64,000 nt of DNA from Cristatella mucedo (taxonomy: Eukaryota; Bryozoa; Phylactolaemata; Cristatellidae): positions 5,200,501-5,264,500 of the forward strand of contig WPIO01000013.1 in NCBI GenBank assembly GCA_009760855.2, written 5' to 3'. Below are positions 1 to 10,927 of the stretch, piece after piece. The notes under the pieces were generated by a model that ran no database searches, was not told the DNA's origin, and saw only the letters and a list, made by a program, of their open reading frames with translations. Numbering within the stretch: position 1 is the first letter of the stretch; each line of letters begins with the position of its first letter. Both the position numbers and the translations under genes were made by a program.

Positions 1-765
1 GGGCATTGACAGCAATCCTAGCCTTCCTAGCCATCCTTTTTTCCCTCAGATGTGTGACTTCAGATTTAGCTGGTCGAGATCTAAACTTGTCTCTAGTCCC
101 GGTTCGGCTGGCATCAATTTCGGGACTGACAAGAAGTGTCTCCAGAACACCTGAGCACCAGACCTGAAGTGTAGACCCTTGACCCCGACTAAAATTACTC
201 TCAGCCGTTCACTTCCTGTCTCTGTAGCGTCTGCATTAGACAGGACCGGTCCAACCCGGGAACAACTAGCTGAATGACGTCAAACTTCGACCTTACTTAC
301 CTCTGTATGAGTAGTTTTGTGTGGCTGATCCCAGTGATGAAGTGAGGTACTACATGTTGATGCAGTAAGAAGCTGTGCTAATGTGACAAACCAGCTGTCA
401 GTCGTTCTCTTCCTTGGTGCTTGCTTAGTTGTGTTTAGAATGCACTAGGCCTGTTTGTTTGACAATGGATGACATGGAGACGGAGTACTGATTTCCTTAT
501 TGCAGTCTGCTGTGCGAACTTGTGGAACTTTCAAATATGCCCGGAATAGCAAAGCCACTGGCATGTCATGAGAAGCAAACAGCAATACCTAAGCATCTAT
601 CACGCACTGTGCGCTTGGGCTAGATGCTAACATCATCGCCAGCCATTTTAAAAGACGTCAATAATGATGAGAAAGGTCTTCCCTTGCTAACACTATGTAA
701 CGATATGAAGAATAGCAAGGTTATAAAAACATATAATTCATTCGCATAGAACTTCTGAGAAACTA
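1..765. other. unassigned AT-balanced DNA
   Basis: No recognisable exon, repeat or RNA gene is visible here. The open frames are short and lack domain similarity that I can recognise. Confidence 0.4.
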
Positions 766-769
766 TAAG

Positions 770-842
770 AACTTTTGAGGTGCTTCACATATGCCACGGG
801 GCTCGAGTCCACGACCTTTGCTCGTCATATACATTCACCTTG
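770..842 (-). repeat. SINE-B fragment (tRNA-headed)
   Basis: Read on the minus strand it has a tRNA box B-like GACTCGAGCCCC followed by GTGGCATATGTGAAGC. This is the same order as the fuller SINE-B copies at 29437 and 33447. The 3' stem-loop is mostly lost. Confidence 0.6.
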
Positions 843-2090
843 ACCGACAATACAGCATAGTCTTGTCAGCCCCAACCCAACTCATCGATATTCTTCATAT
901 CGTGAGTTCTTCCTCATCACCAGTAACAAATAGATGATTTGCTAAGTAAAGGCATGCGTGTACTTTCAACCGAAGCCGGCAAGATGGCAAAGTAGTCTCA
1001 CATCAATTGGCTTGCTGCAGCCTCGGCATCAACCCTAACTGTTTCGGAACTACGTATACAATAGATCCCTTATCCAAAATCTACTAAGATATTCGATTTT
1101 GAGCAGCTAGAAGGCCATAGGCCACATGCGTACAGACTGAAGCGGCCTAAAGCCAAACATGATTGCAGATTCAGTCTCATACTGCCGAGATGAAATCCAC
1201 CTGTTCGTTGAAAATACATTGCCCATTTCCTATTGTTAAAAGCTGCTTTACTTCTGCATGTTGTGCTAGGGGTTACTGAGCACCACTCAGTCATGCCACA
1301 ACCTTCACACCTGGGGCATATCCCAAAGGGACCGGTGCCCTCAATTACTGAGCTTCATCTAAACTCACACATGTAATATATGGGGATAGCTGTTTTGTGC
1401 TAGGCACCTGCTATTGCCTACCCAAACGTACAAGGCTCGAAAACAAGTTATTGATAGCATAAAAAAACACATAGCTCCTTATCATCTATCAGCCACGAAA
1501 CAAGGTCGACCACAAAGATTAATTTCCTTAAACTACAGCAACCATGAGCTGCAAATTGCAAGATTGGGTTCAAAACTAATTAATGAGCACAGATTCAGCT
1601 GACAACTTGCAGCCAAACAGAGCCAATAAATAGGATTCGTACGTTTTATAGGCGTCGGCACTACCTGTCCTTACCAAATCCCACTTCAACACGTATCAAT
1701 AACTGCGACTGACTATGCGATGGTTCACATCCATCACTTAAAATGGATGCTAACCAGAGCCCAACCATAACCTGGCGGAGAGTAGACTGGTTTTAAAGGT
1801 GGGACACAGTCAAAACTTGCTGATTAGCATAGCATCGGACATTAGATCGGTAAGAAGATGGTAATCGCGCGACAAACGCCGAAGCCGGAACCTTAATCCA
1901 ACGTTACTTCAAGATGATATAGGAAGATCAAACTGACAAGTATTTCGCGGATCTCTAATGTTTCAGATGGCGATTCTATCACCTCGCTGCTTAGCCAGAC
2001 TCTATGTCGCAGGCAAATCCGGTCCATTATTTCATGTATTGAAGAAAAACTCGCGAATCATTTCTCAGAGAGGAGATTAGCATCAAAGAA
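843..2090. other. unassigned intergenic stretch
   Basis: Nothing is identified. Open frames are under 75 codons and none resembles a known domain. Confidence 0.4.
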
Positions 2091-3600
2091 GTCTACACTT
2101 TTACGCGTGGCCAAACGGTATAACAAGCCAGCCAGCCACCACCCCACATAACAGCCAGCTGCCTGCTACTCACCTTATTACAGAACTTCGCATTAAGAAT
2201 ATCTGTAACACACTCTAGCATGTTATCCTTGAAAGATCGCGGCGGAATCCTCACCGAGTCCTTCATGGCTGCTAGTACGAACATGCTGCTTCGTCGCGCT
2301 CGGTAAACAGACAACACATGCACAGCGACCGCGACCTTCACCCGTGCGGCGCCGCAATAGTAGGGTGCGGTGTCCTCTGGCAAGTGCTATCGCAACTATG
2401 GGATGGTGGACGTTCTTAATCCTCGTCATATGTCATGAGTCTACCTTCAGTCGTAAAGACTTCTCGCTAAAGGAAGGCGTTGAAGACTCCGATGGAGGCT
2501 GGTAAAATAGCACACCGTGTCCCCCGGTTGCGAGGCCGTGGGGTTCCCTCCGTTTTTCGAACTTCCGCTTCCCGCAACATGATGGGGGAATCCTTGCCGC
2601 CGTCGCCCGTCGAATGCTGCGCGCACGCGCTTTTCACAATTGCTCTCGATGTCGTGAACGCGGAAAAGAAGACTGCCTTCCTCGTATATCTTCTATGCTC
2701 TATCGATGTTCTTCGAGTCGGCTTGTTGCGACCGAAGCGTGCATTGCATCGCCTACGGCCGAGTGCTGCCTAGCGCGACTTGGCCGGCTGGCTCGTTATG
2801 GATAAAACCCGCCTAATTGTCCAGTGGAGCTTGCTGGTGCTAAATTTTTTCCGTGGAGAATACTATCGCTTTTTGGTATTGTTGATGCAATGCCGGAGAC
2901 ACACCGGAGAGCCGCCGAATCATCACATTTTACGGGGAAGGCTACTTTCGATACCCGTCCTCGGATTCTATCCATCTGTTGTCGTCGCAGCTATTACTGA
3001 CAGTGGCCGGGCAGCTTTTAGTGTTTGCCCTGTTATATTTCCTTATAACTTAGCTGTTGCCGTCCGCCGGCTGTTCGAGGTTAAAGCAGCTGTTGTCGCC
3101 TGCCGTGGGTTAGTCGAAGGGCGTCCGAAGTTTTGCGCATAGGCAGCTCATACGAACTCATCCTGCGCGTAATACCAAAGGTCCGGTTGGGATTAGTTGA
3201 AAGCTATAGACAGGTCGCTTTTCTGACCACAACGTCAACCTACGCAACCGAATGTTATGCCCCCTTTCCTGTGCCCCTGGGAACCTCCGGCGAACCACTT
3301 CCTCGTGCTCGGTTGTTTTTACTGGACGAGGTTATCCGCGATAATCATCTTGCACCTGCTGACTCAATGTCGCCACTTCCCGTGTGCCTCGAATGCCAGT
3401 GGAGATTTTCTCGTGTCAGGCAGGAACAAAGTGCTTGGATGCAGCACTTCTGGGAGCTACTGGGCAGAGACTTGAGGGGTACATATGTATACTTTCCCGA
3501 CAGAAGTCGTCTGAGACGTCTATATAAAATGGCTACAGAAACTAATTTAGTGAACTTAACTGCATCCACTGAGCCATCGGGATATCAGAAGTAAAATGCT
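2091..3600 (+). other. CpG-rich region with long open frames, unrecognised
   Basis: CpG dinucleotides are much denser here than in the flanks. On the plus strand one frame is open from about 2480 to 3142 apart from a single stop at about 2771-2773, and an overlapping frame is open from 3133 to 3594. The translations show no motif I recognise and read like unselected sequence. A TATATAAAA string at 3521-3529 lies immediately before an ATG at 3529 that opens a 21-codon frame. It could be a CpG island with a promoter, an undetected first exon, or a decayed mobile element. No function is assigned. Confidence 0.25.
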
Positions 3601-3769
3601 AATCGTCCTTTGCTAGTGTGGTGATTATGTTTGGTGAAGCTGGCATTGTGTCTAGACGAGGCTATATACTCTTATCCAAGCTGTGCCAGCACGGAATAAT
3701 CGCTTGCCGTTCCTACTTAACTGAGCAGCCTTTCCTTGCCAATCGGCAGGGAATTGAGCTGTGCATGCA

Positions 3770-3775
<6 letters not shown>

Positions 3776-3807
<32 letters not shown>

Positions 3808-3817
3808 TGTGTGTGCA
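3776..3817. repeat. (GT)n microsatellite
   Basis: A run of GT dinucleotides with a few TT interruptions. It creates spurious VCVCV/THTHT open frames on both strands. Confidence 0.95.
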
Positions 3818-5165
3818 CGCACTCGTGCTGTGCATGCAAACATGCAGATTGTGATCTTAAATGACAGATGGTATGTCCAAACTAAATAATTGATTCCAAT
3901 GCAACAAATGTGCACTTTTGGTTCTTGCTGCACTAGTGTGATGAGTAATGTTGTGACCGAGTTCCAGGGGTCAAAGGCTAGTTCCCGCCAAACCCCGCCA
4001 TACTCTGGCCATGCTGCCGCTGCCATGCCGCTGAGCTAGGGTAAGACGAGCGGCAGTCAGGTTGAAACTCTTTATAAAAACGTATGCGCCGACAACAGAG
4101 GAACTAAACAAGTCTACAGGAAGGGTCCTTAACAAAGCACACTATAGGGGCACAAGACGATGCAGCAAGCGCCAACAAACGTGTCAGTTGGTCAGTCGGC
4201 AGTCCTGTCGTTGTACCGACTCCGAATCCAACAGTTCGAGCTTATTCCGCCCAAAACCCGGCTGGCTGAGTAACTGCTTGGCTAGTCCGAGTCGACAACT
4301 ACCACAGTCGTGAGCTTCCACCGAAAGACGCCAACACACGGGGGGGGGGCGGGGGTCACGAACATGCTACTCCGGGAACGCGGAATATACAAGTCTCAAC
4401 AACGAGCGAACTATCTAGCTCTGCTCGGGCCTTGGGTACTCGTTTCCTTGCGTGCGTGGCAGCATCGCCGTGGCAGCATCGCCGGAGCACGCCTGCACGA
4501 ATCCAGGTGCATAACTCGGCGAGACCGGGAGCCTCCAAAACCACGACTTACTTGGCCAACGTCTCCTACCCAAGAGCCCCGGTGACCTCACGTCACCACA
4601 CATGCCGTAGGTCCTACCCCGGCATAGCCGATGACCGTAACCCTCATTATAGCTGCCCGGCCCCAGCCAACCGAACCCACCCTGGGTACAATGTTAACAA
4701 AGCTAGTCGCTTCTGTCACAAAGTCGTGGTTTTCTTTATTGCTCAATTCAGAAAAAACTGTGTGCCAGCCATGCGAAATGATATAAAGGCAGATAATAAT
4801 AATAATAACAGTAGTACCAATTTTTATCCCTGATTAGTAAGTGTTATTTTCTGTTTTCTTATGCTTGAAAAGTATAGAAAATGTCATTATTCCCTACAAA
4901 CTTTACTTTTCTGACCAGGACAATATTTTACTTGAAATTAACCCCATATCTAATGAACAAACTGACAAACTTGCTTCTCGTGGCTCACACTTAGCCTGAT
5001 AGAACAGGAAATAAATCAAAATTGACTTATACTGATTCTGAAGTCATGCAAAATGATCATTTAAAAAATTCAGAAATAGATATTTTTAATTTGCAGAAAT
5101 GCTGGAAATCGCTTTCTGGAAGAACCCCACAAACTTATTTCCCCTTAAAGTCCAGCATATTATGG
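3818..5165. other. unassigned stretch
   Basis: It contains a G-run at about 4341-4356 and an AT-rich zone from 4780 onward. No gene or known repeat was recognised. Confidence 0.35.
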
Positions 5166-6240
5166 TGACAGCACTTGCCATGCTGGTGTGAGTAAGCCAC
5201 CATGTTCTCCTTGACTTTGTCAAGATAAGCATCAATGATGTTCATCTTGAAAGACATAGCTCTTATGATAAGCCTTATGATTGTCCAAAATGCAGTTGGA
5301 CCACTGCAAAGAAACTGTTCCAGGCCCCTTTCTCAGTCTTGTTCAGCTTCTTGGTAAATTTGTCACGCACGCTATGAGCTTCTTTGTGTAGTCCAGCGAA
5401 GATGCAAGCTTTGAACTTTGCCTCCGAAAGCTTTGGAAAGACATTTTTGGAGGTACTTAAAAGCTGCAAGCTCAAGTGTCTATAGCCGAGACAAATTGCG
5501 TGATGAGACCTAACTTAATAAAAGCAGTGATCGAATCAGCGCCGTCCGAAGGTCTGCCAGCAGCTCCCACCTGATGTTCTTCCCTACTGAGAAATCGGTA
5601 AACTCTTGCCAGTCCCTTTTGTAATAGTGCCTTAGTGACCCGGCACTGTCCCATATGCAGCAAAAACCAGGAAACTTTGTGAAACTGCCTTGGAGGCCCA
5701 TTAGGAATGATACCATTTTGAGGTTCCAGTGACCTCCCAGCCAGTTGCCATACTTAAGGCATCAGCAACATCTTGATACTAATGTAGTCCCCTCTTTGAG
5801 ATGCACACATCAAGTCATTGGGAGAGATGTTTATGTGTTTCTGTCATGAAACAGCTTGGCAGTGAGACTCCTGGCGGAGCTGTCTATGAATAGGCGCCAT
5901 TCAAGCATGTTACAGGTGACTCTTATCGCCTCGAGTAGACTGACTACATTGTTTAAGAATCATAGCCAATCTTGTCGACTGAAGAAGTTGGAGAAAGTCG
6001 ATGACACTTTTTCTGATTTGCTACTTTCGTACTTTCATGCTGCAAACTCCACTTATTGAGCCTAGATATCAGAAGCTCAGCATTGAACTTGGTAAGACCG
6101 AGGCCTTTGATTAGATGGATTAGGTCTTTTTGGTCAATGAAGCGTGGCTTTCTCTCCTCAGTGGCATCAGATAAATTGAAATGTGGATTTGCAATATCTT
6201 CCTATCTGACTTGCTGTTTTCTTCTGAAAATGGCTGACCC
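5166..6240 (-). pseudogene. degenerate copy of a widespread uncharacterised, transposon-like invertebrate protein family
   Basis: Successive minus-strand blocks in different frames, in correct N-to-C order, read: KPRFIDQKDLIHLIKGLGL with AELL.SRLNKW (about 6060-6175); LEWRLFIDSSARSL (about 5860-5900); SFLMGLQGSFTKFPGF with CIWDS and HYYKRDW (about 5590-5715); then FPKLSEAKFKACIFAG and LNKTEKGAWNSF (about 5320-5440). From memory, many invertebrate genomes encode proteins with this series (EWRLFIDSS, GLQGG.TK.PCF.C.WDSR, LSEAKIKEG.F.GPQIR, LN.TE..AW..F). The protein has no function known to me and behaves like a repetitive, mobile-element-associated gene. Stops and frameshifts separate the blocks, so this copy is dead. 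Confidence 0.6.
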
Positions 6241-6424
6241 CTCTCCGAAGTGGTGGGGACATAGAGCACAGGGCAGTATGGTACTGGGGATGGGGATAGA
6301 CAAAGGAATGTAGAGGTATGTGATGGGAGGTATGCTCCGCCAGTTCGACGTTCGCAAGAGTGTACCATTCAGAAGTGGCAGTTGCTTGAGTGATCGATTG
6401 CTGCCAAATTCACGGGAACTGGCA

Positions 6425-6738
6425 AACTGCATGGCTCTCTTTTCTCCCCCTGCACCAGCCTGTAAATATATCAGAATTGTATAAATTAAAAAACGGTAGT
6501 CCTCACATTAGCTGATATTGTGCAAGAAATTCTATCTATCAAGCAGCAAGTGTTCGCCTTTCCTTCAAGAGTTCCCTCGTAGTTTTCATATATGAAATGA
6601 GTTACCCAATGCTTGTCTTGATCCCCGAGAGGATGTCGAAGTATGTTCTGTAGGCTTTTGCACATCTTAAAAAGACGTTTTTTGTGGAGCAATTTTTTTA
6701 TTCTTGTCTTGATAAATTGCCCGCACATATTGCACATC
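6425..6738 (-). repeat. upstream part of the same old element, repeated at 57235
   Basis: This segment aligns with 57235-57540 at moderate identity: shared blocks include ATTGTGCAAGAAATTCT and CCGAGAGGCATGTCGAAGTATG-like sequence. On the minus strand both contain an acceptor-like TTACAG followed by a frame reading G..GE(K/R)R. LINE-A interrupts the element at about 6739, and the alignment resumes at 7560. Confidence 0.55.
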
Positions 6739-7550
6739 AGTTCCACAATCAAATCTGCCTATTTTCAGCTACATAGCATTGCTAAAATTCGGGCTTGTTT
6801 AGATAAGGATACCACATCTAAGTTGGTCCATGCATTCGTGACATCCCGTCTCGACTTCTGCAACTCACTGCTTACTGGCCTACCAGCTTGTGCAATCAGG
6901 CGATTGCAGCTGGTGCAAAACTCTGCAGCTAGGCTTGTCTGTCGTGACCGTTGCAGTTGCCACATTACACCACTTCTCGCCGACCTGCACTGGCTACCAG
7001 TCAAGCAACGGATTGACTTCAAGGTTTTGTCGCTCACTTTTAGGTCACTTCATTCTTTGGCTCCAGCCTATCTCTCAGATCGACTCCCCCATCAGGCCAA
7101 GCATCGTACCACCTGCTTTTCGGAATCCAGCAGTCTACCAATACCTCGTACAAACCTCAAATCCTTTGGAGACCGTGCATTTAGTTCGCATGCTCCCAAA
7201 GCCTGGAACTCCCTCCCGACCTGCGTCAGAACATCCCCTGACCTGACCACATTAAAAAGGAACTTAAAAACACACCTATTTAGGACAGCATTTAGTGGGT
7301 CCCTGTGATTCGTCCTTGGTGTGCTTATGGGTACTGACACTGTGCATGCTGCCACTGACCACATTTGCATGCTGACCCTGTGCATGTCACCCCTAACCAT
7401 GTTATTCATTTTGTTTGCTTATCAAGCATGATATTACTCACCATTCAATTGCATTTCCCTTTGCAGCAAATGTAAAGCGCCTTGAGAGAGAGAGAGAGAG
7501 ATTGAGCTCTCTGAGGGTGCTTTATCAAGTGCATTATTATTATTATTATG
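6739..7550 (+). mobile_element. LINE-A copy 1 (CR1/L2-type, 5'-truncated)
   Basis: It contains the C-terminal part of a LINE reverse-transcriptase ORF (open frame to 7308; [35 protein letters not shown] and PKAWNSLP are recognisable). A roughly 200-base 3' UTR follows, then the terminal stem-loop (AAAGCGCC...GGTGCTTT) and an (ATT)n tail ending near 7550. The catalytic palm motifs are missing, so this is a short, dead insertion. It splits an older repeat. Confidence 0.85.
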
Positions 7551-7559
7551 CCAATCAAA

Positions 7560-7830
7560 TATGGCTGCTCACTATTTTTTTACTCTGAAATATCCTAAAC
7601 TGAAATGTTTGTTTAAAGTACCAATACTACCACATTTCTATGGACAATATTCTACAGTGGCATGTCTGCCTAATTCTGTACTAATTCAGATACAGGCACA
7701 GCACGTGCTGTATGTATAAACCCGACTTCCGAACCTTGCCTTACAGCAGAACTGAAGAATTTCACAATATCATTGTCCTGACCACAGAAGCCAAGTTTGT
7801 GTGGAGCACTAATTTCGATTAATTTTAGCA
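7560..7830 (-). repeat. remainder of old element split by LINE-A
   Basis: The segment containing TCCTGACCACAGAAGC at about 7770 matches 57700-57720 (CTTGACCACAGAAGC). The flanking CCTTACAG..AGAA..ATTTC blocks also match. Confidence 0.5.
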
Positions 7831-8097
7831 AAGGAACTAGTTAAACCCATTTTTTGTACCCAGGGGCAGAAAATTAAAATAAGTTACCCAGTGTAATGAA
7901 GCACAGTTATTATGCCCTCAGAGAACTAAATCTCTTTCTAGGAATGCATTTGCTTGAAGGAAAGTGTAGGTAAAATCAACTGTCAACCTGACTCACTGGG
8001 TGATCTTTTAAGTCAATGATGCCATCTACTGCCTTTACTAGGAAAACCGTCATGGCTACCTATTGAGCAGGATGTATTGCCATGGATGCAAAGACTA
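7831..8097. other. unassigned
   Basis: No feature recognised before the LINE-B tail. Confidence 0.4.
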
Positions 8098-9226
8098 GAA
8101 TGTAATGTAATGTATCTCTGTCTGTGACTCCACAAAGCCATAAAGACTATGTAGGTGCTACACAGGAGAGTCTTGTATAGCCTACTCACAGCCTAAGTGG
8201 CTTTCGGTACGCATTCGGTTACCAGTCGGTACGCATTCGGTTGCCAACAGACTTCATCTCATGCAGCAAAGAGGAAGTGGGAAGCATGGCAGAGTCAGGA
8301 AAGCAGTTGAGGTAGTGAATAACATAAATAAATAAATATATATATATATCCTAGCTGATTAAACAGCCTCTTTTTGTATAGCGATGGAAGAGCCTTTACG
8401 GCTATCACAACCGCTTGCAGTGGCGATAAAGAATCGCCTACCGCAAGAATCGAACCCACAACCTCGGGACCGAGGTCATGAAAGCAACCGCCTTTCCTAG
8501 TGTGCCATCACAGCATGGAAGTGGTAGCTCAGAAGCGCTGAAAAGGATGAGCCGTAGTCGGCAGCAGGTGAGTAGTTATCGTTGCTTAAGAATTGCGGAA
8601 GCTAGTTCTACAGTCTAGGACCTGCAGAGCAAAAGCTTCTGTCGCCAACGGTCTTTAAGCGGAGGAATGGGACAGCTAATTTATTGTCCATACAGGACCT
8701 GGGGGCACGAAGAGGCTGAAACTGATGCAGCAGTTCAGCTAGGTACGAAGGAGCCAATCCGTCGCGGGCTTTGTGGGTCAGCGTAAGAACTTTTCTCTGT
8801 ATCCGTTGCTCAACCGGCAACCATCCCAGCTCATTTAGCAAAGGGGACACATGCTCATACCGCTGGGACTTGAAGACTAGCCTTACAGCCATATTCAAAG
8901 TCTGCTGCAGTAGCCAAATAGATTTTTTTGGCAGCCCAGCCAAAAGGGAATTACAATAATCAAGCCGAGAAAGAACTAAAGAGCTAGTTAAATGTTTTGC
9001 CAGCCACCGTGGAAGACAGCTCCTAATCTTGGATAGGGATCAGACGTGATGGCTAGCTGTAGAAGCAGTCTTCTGAATGAAGCTTTTAAAATTTATTCAG
9101 CTCTCAAAAGTGACACCTAAATTTCGAGCACGTTGTGACGGTCGCACAACAACATCACCTATTAGAAGAGCAAAACCTTTTAATCCAGCCACACGCTTAG
9201 GGTGTCCTATGAGCAGCAGTTCGGTT
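8098..9226 (-). mobile_element. LINE-B copy 2 (5'-truncated, interrupted by SINE-A)
   Basis: The minus strand matches the C-terminal half of the long LINE-B ORF at 11436-12957, with an open frame at 8608-8943 containing KSQRYEHVSPLLNELGWLPV. The 3' end carries a short ATTAC-type repeat (AATGTAATGTAATGTA on the plus strand at 8100-8115). A SINE-A copy lies inside at 8338-8516. The element is truncated at its 5' end near 9226 and has no palm motif. A small direct duplication (CGGTACGCATTCGGTT twice) is present at about 8204-8241. Confidence 0.85.
8338..8516 (-). mobile_element. SINE-A copy inserted in LINE-B
   Basis: The minus-strand head resembles tRNA internal promoter boxes (GGTTCGATTC-like box B in the context GTGGGTTCGATTCTTGC). 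It is followed by the SINE-A body (GCGATTCTTTATCGCCACTG, GATAGCCGTAAAGGCTCTTC) and an AT-rich ATATTTATTTATT tail. LINE-B flanks resume on both sides when compared with 11590-11650. Confidence 0.75.
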
Positions 9227-9682
9227 TTATCAGTGTAGAAGCTGACCGTGGTGGCGTCGGATTAGCCGGGGCTTTCAGGACGGCAGCAGTGAGCTGCTGG
9301 TGCAAAGACGCTGGCTTCACTTCGGACTAGTCATTGATCCAGTTAAGCATAGGAACAACTAGAGCCTCTATTTAAAAAGAGCTCTATTGCATGCTTGTCT
9401 CTGTATTCTGCCAATGCACCATTCTCGAATGGACATAGCTGCTGAAGGGTTGTGCTAAGACGTATGTTTTAGAGCACTTTGAGATGCCTTGTGACGGTAT
9501 TACACCGGTACGAGTGAGGCAGTGAGTCCAGTGGTTTTATCGCCGACTCAAGGGGATTTGCTGTACAAATAAAACAGCCACTCGTAGCTTTTGCCTTCTT
9601 GACAACGCACTATCCTGTTATGAGGCCTGCAGAAAATCTTTTTTGGCAATCTCAATCTGGTTGGACATTTGAGTGTGCCATA
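9227..9682. other. unassigned
   Basis: No gene or repeat recognised. Confidence 0.4.
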
Positions 9683-9860
9683 ATAAATAAATATTAGTAG
9701 ATTGAACAGCCTCATTTGTATAGCAGCAGAGGAGCCTTAACGGCTATGACCAAAGTTTGCAGTTTGGCAATAAAGGATCGCCAACTGCAGGATTAGAACG
9801 CATGACTTTCATCGTGAAGAGTGAGCACTACACCTCCTGGGCTATTACGGCCCTGTGATA
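9683..9860 (-). mobile_element. SINE-A copy
   Basis: On the minus strand: box A-like TAGCCCAGGAGGTGTAGTGC near 9845, box B-like GCGTTCTAATCCTGC near 9795, then the body GGCGATCCTTTATTGCC and an ATATTTATTTATT tail. Several substitutions make it older than a transcribable copy. Confidence 0.75.
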
Positions 9861-10925
9861 TCACCCATTAGACGGTTTTCGTGGAAAGTGACCGTTGTTC
9901 TTGCGTTTTTATCGATTAAGATTTTTCGACTGTTGCAAAACTGCTTTTGGTCTCATTATTTCTTAGCATGCTCGAGCAGACCTGTCCATATCTGAGTACT
10001 GGATCTCATCCAAAAAGTATGGCATTTAAGTCACATCCTGATCCCTATAGTCATCGTTTGTTGTAAGCCATCGTGCTGTTCTGAAAGACCATGTTCAATG
10101 TGTGAATATAATCCATGCGGCTTGGTTGCGATTGTGAGCAGCACAAATATGCCGCTTGTGCTAAAGGTACACTGATCCACTGTCGAGAATCGCAGATGCA
10201 GGACCCTGCAATATAGATGTGCAGCAAGCTTCGGCATTATCTCAAGCTGAATTTCTTCACAAATATGCATACTCGGCTCCCGTTGTCATTAAACTTCAAC
10301 CAGGATATAATGATGTAAGTTTAACGTATGAGCACGCCCATCCAATGTACCCGTGCTGCATTCCTGCTTGACTCGGTGCATTCTTTGCACGGGACTGCGC
10401 CAAGTTTGCTCCGGAAGCTTAGGACAATAATATGTACATCTTATTTTATCTTTAGTTATTCCGAGGTCTATCTACAAAGGACAGTCTGCTTCGAGATCAT
10501 TCGAACAAAGTCATACGACTCAGCTCTGCCAACACACACTCTTATAGCAAAGGTGAACCGGCCTTTGCTCACACACGGTTGAGCATTTGCCTAACTGAAC
10601 TGCGCTTTCGTATTGCTGCGCACATTTGCACTTCTATCATCGCGTGAGCGCGGCTGCCTGCTAGTGCAAAGGCTAAATTGGAATCTCTCGGTCTGCTCTC
10701 AGCATGCGCATCGGTCAGTGCCTCGAGTCATCCCCTCGAGGTACGATGTACACACACGTGCCCGAGTCCAGTGGGCATCGTTGCATGCCTTGAATGCCTA
10801 GTCGCAAAGTGCGGCAGGCGGCGGTAGCTTCGCATTGGAGCTAGCGCTGCAGCAAGGTTCTCGCTGGCATTGCCTCTGCTTACTTGCCCTCTGTCACCTG
10901 CATGCCCAGAGCGCTGCCGTTGGTG
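9861..10925. other. unassigned
   Basis: Open frames of 60-85 codons on the plus strand (10328-10582 and 10613-10801) show no domain I recognise. The region between 10580 and 10915 is moderately CpG-rich. Confidence 0.35.
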
Positions 10926-10927
10926 TC

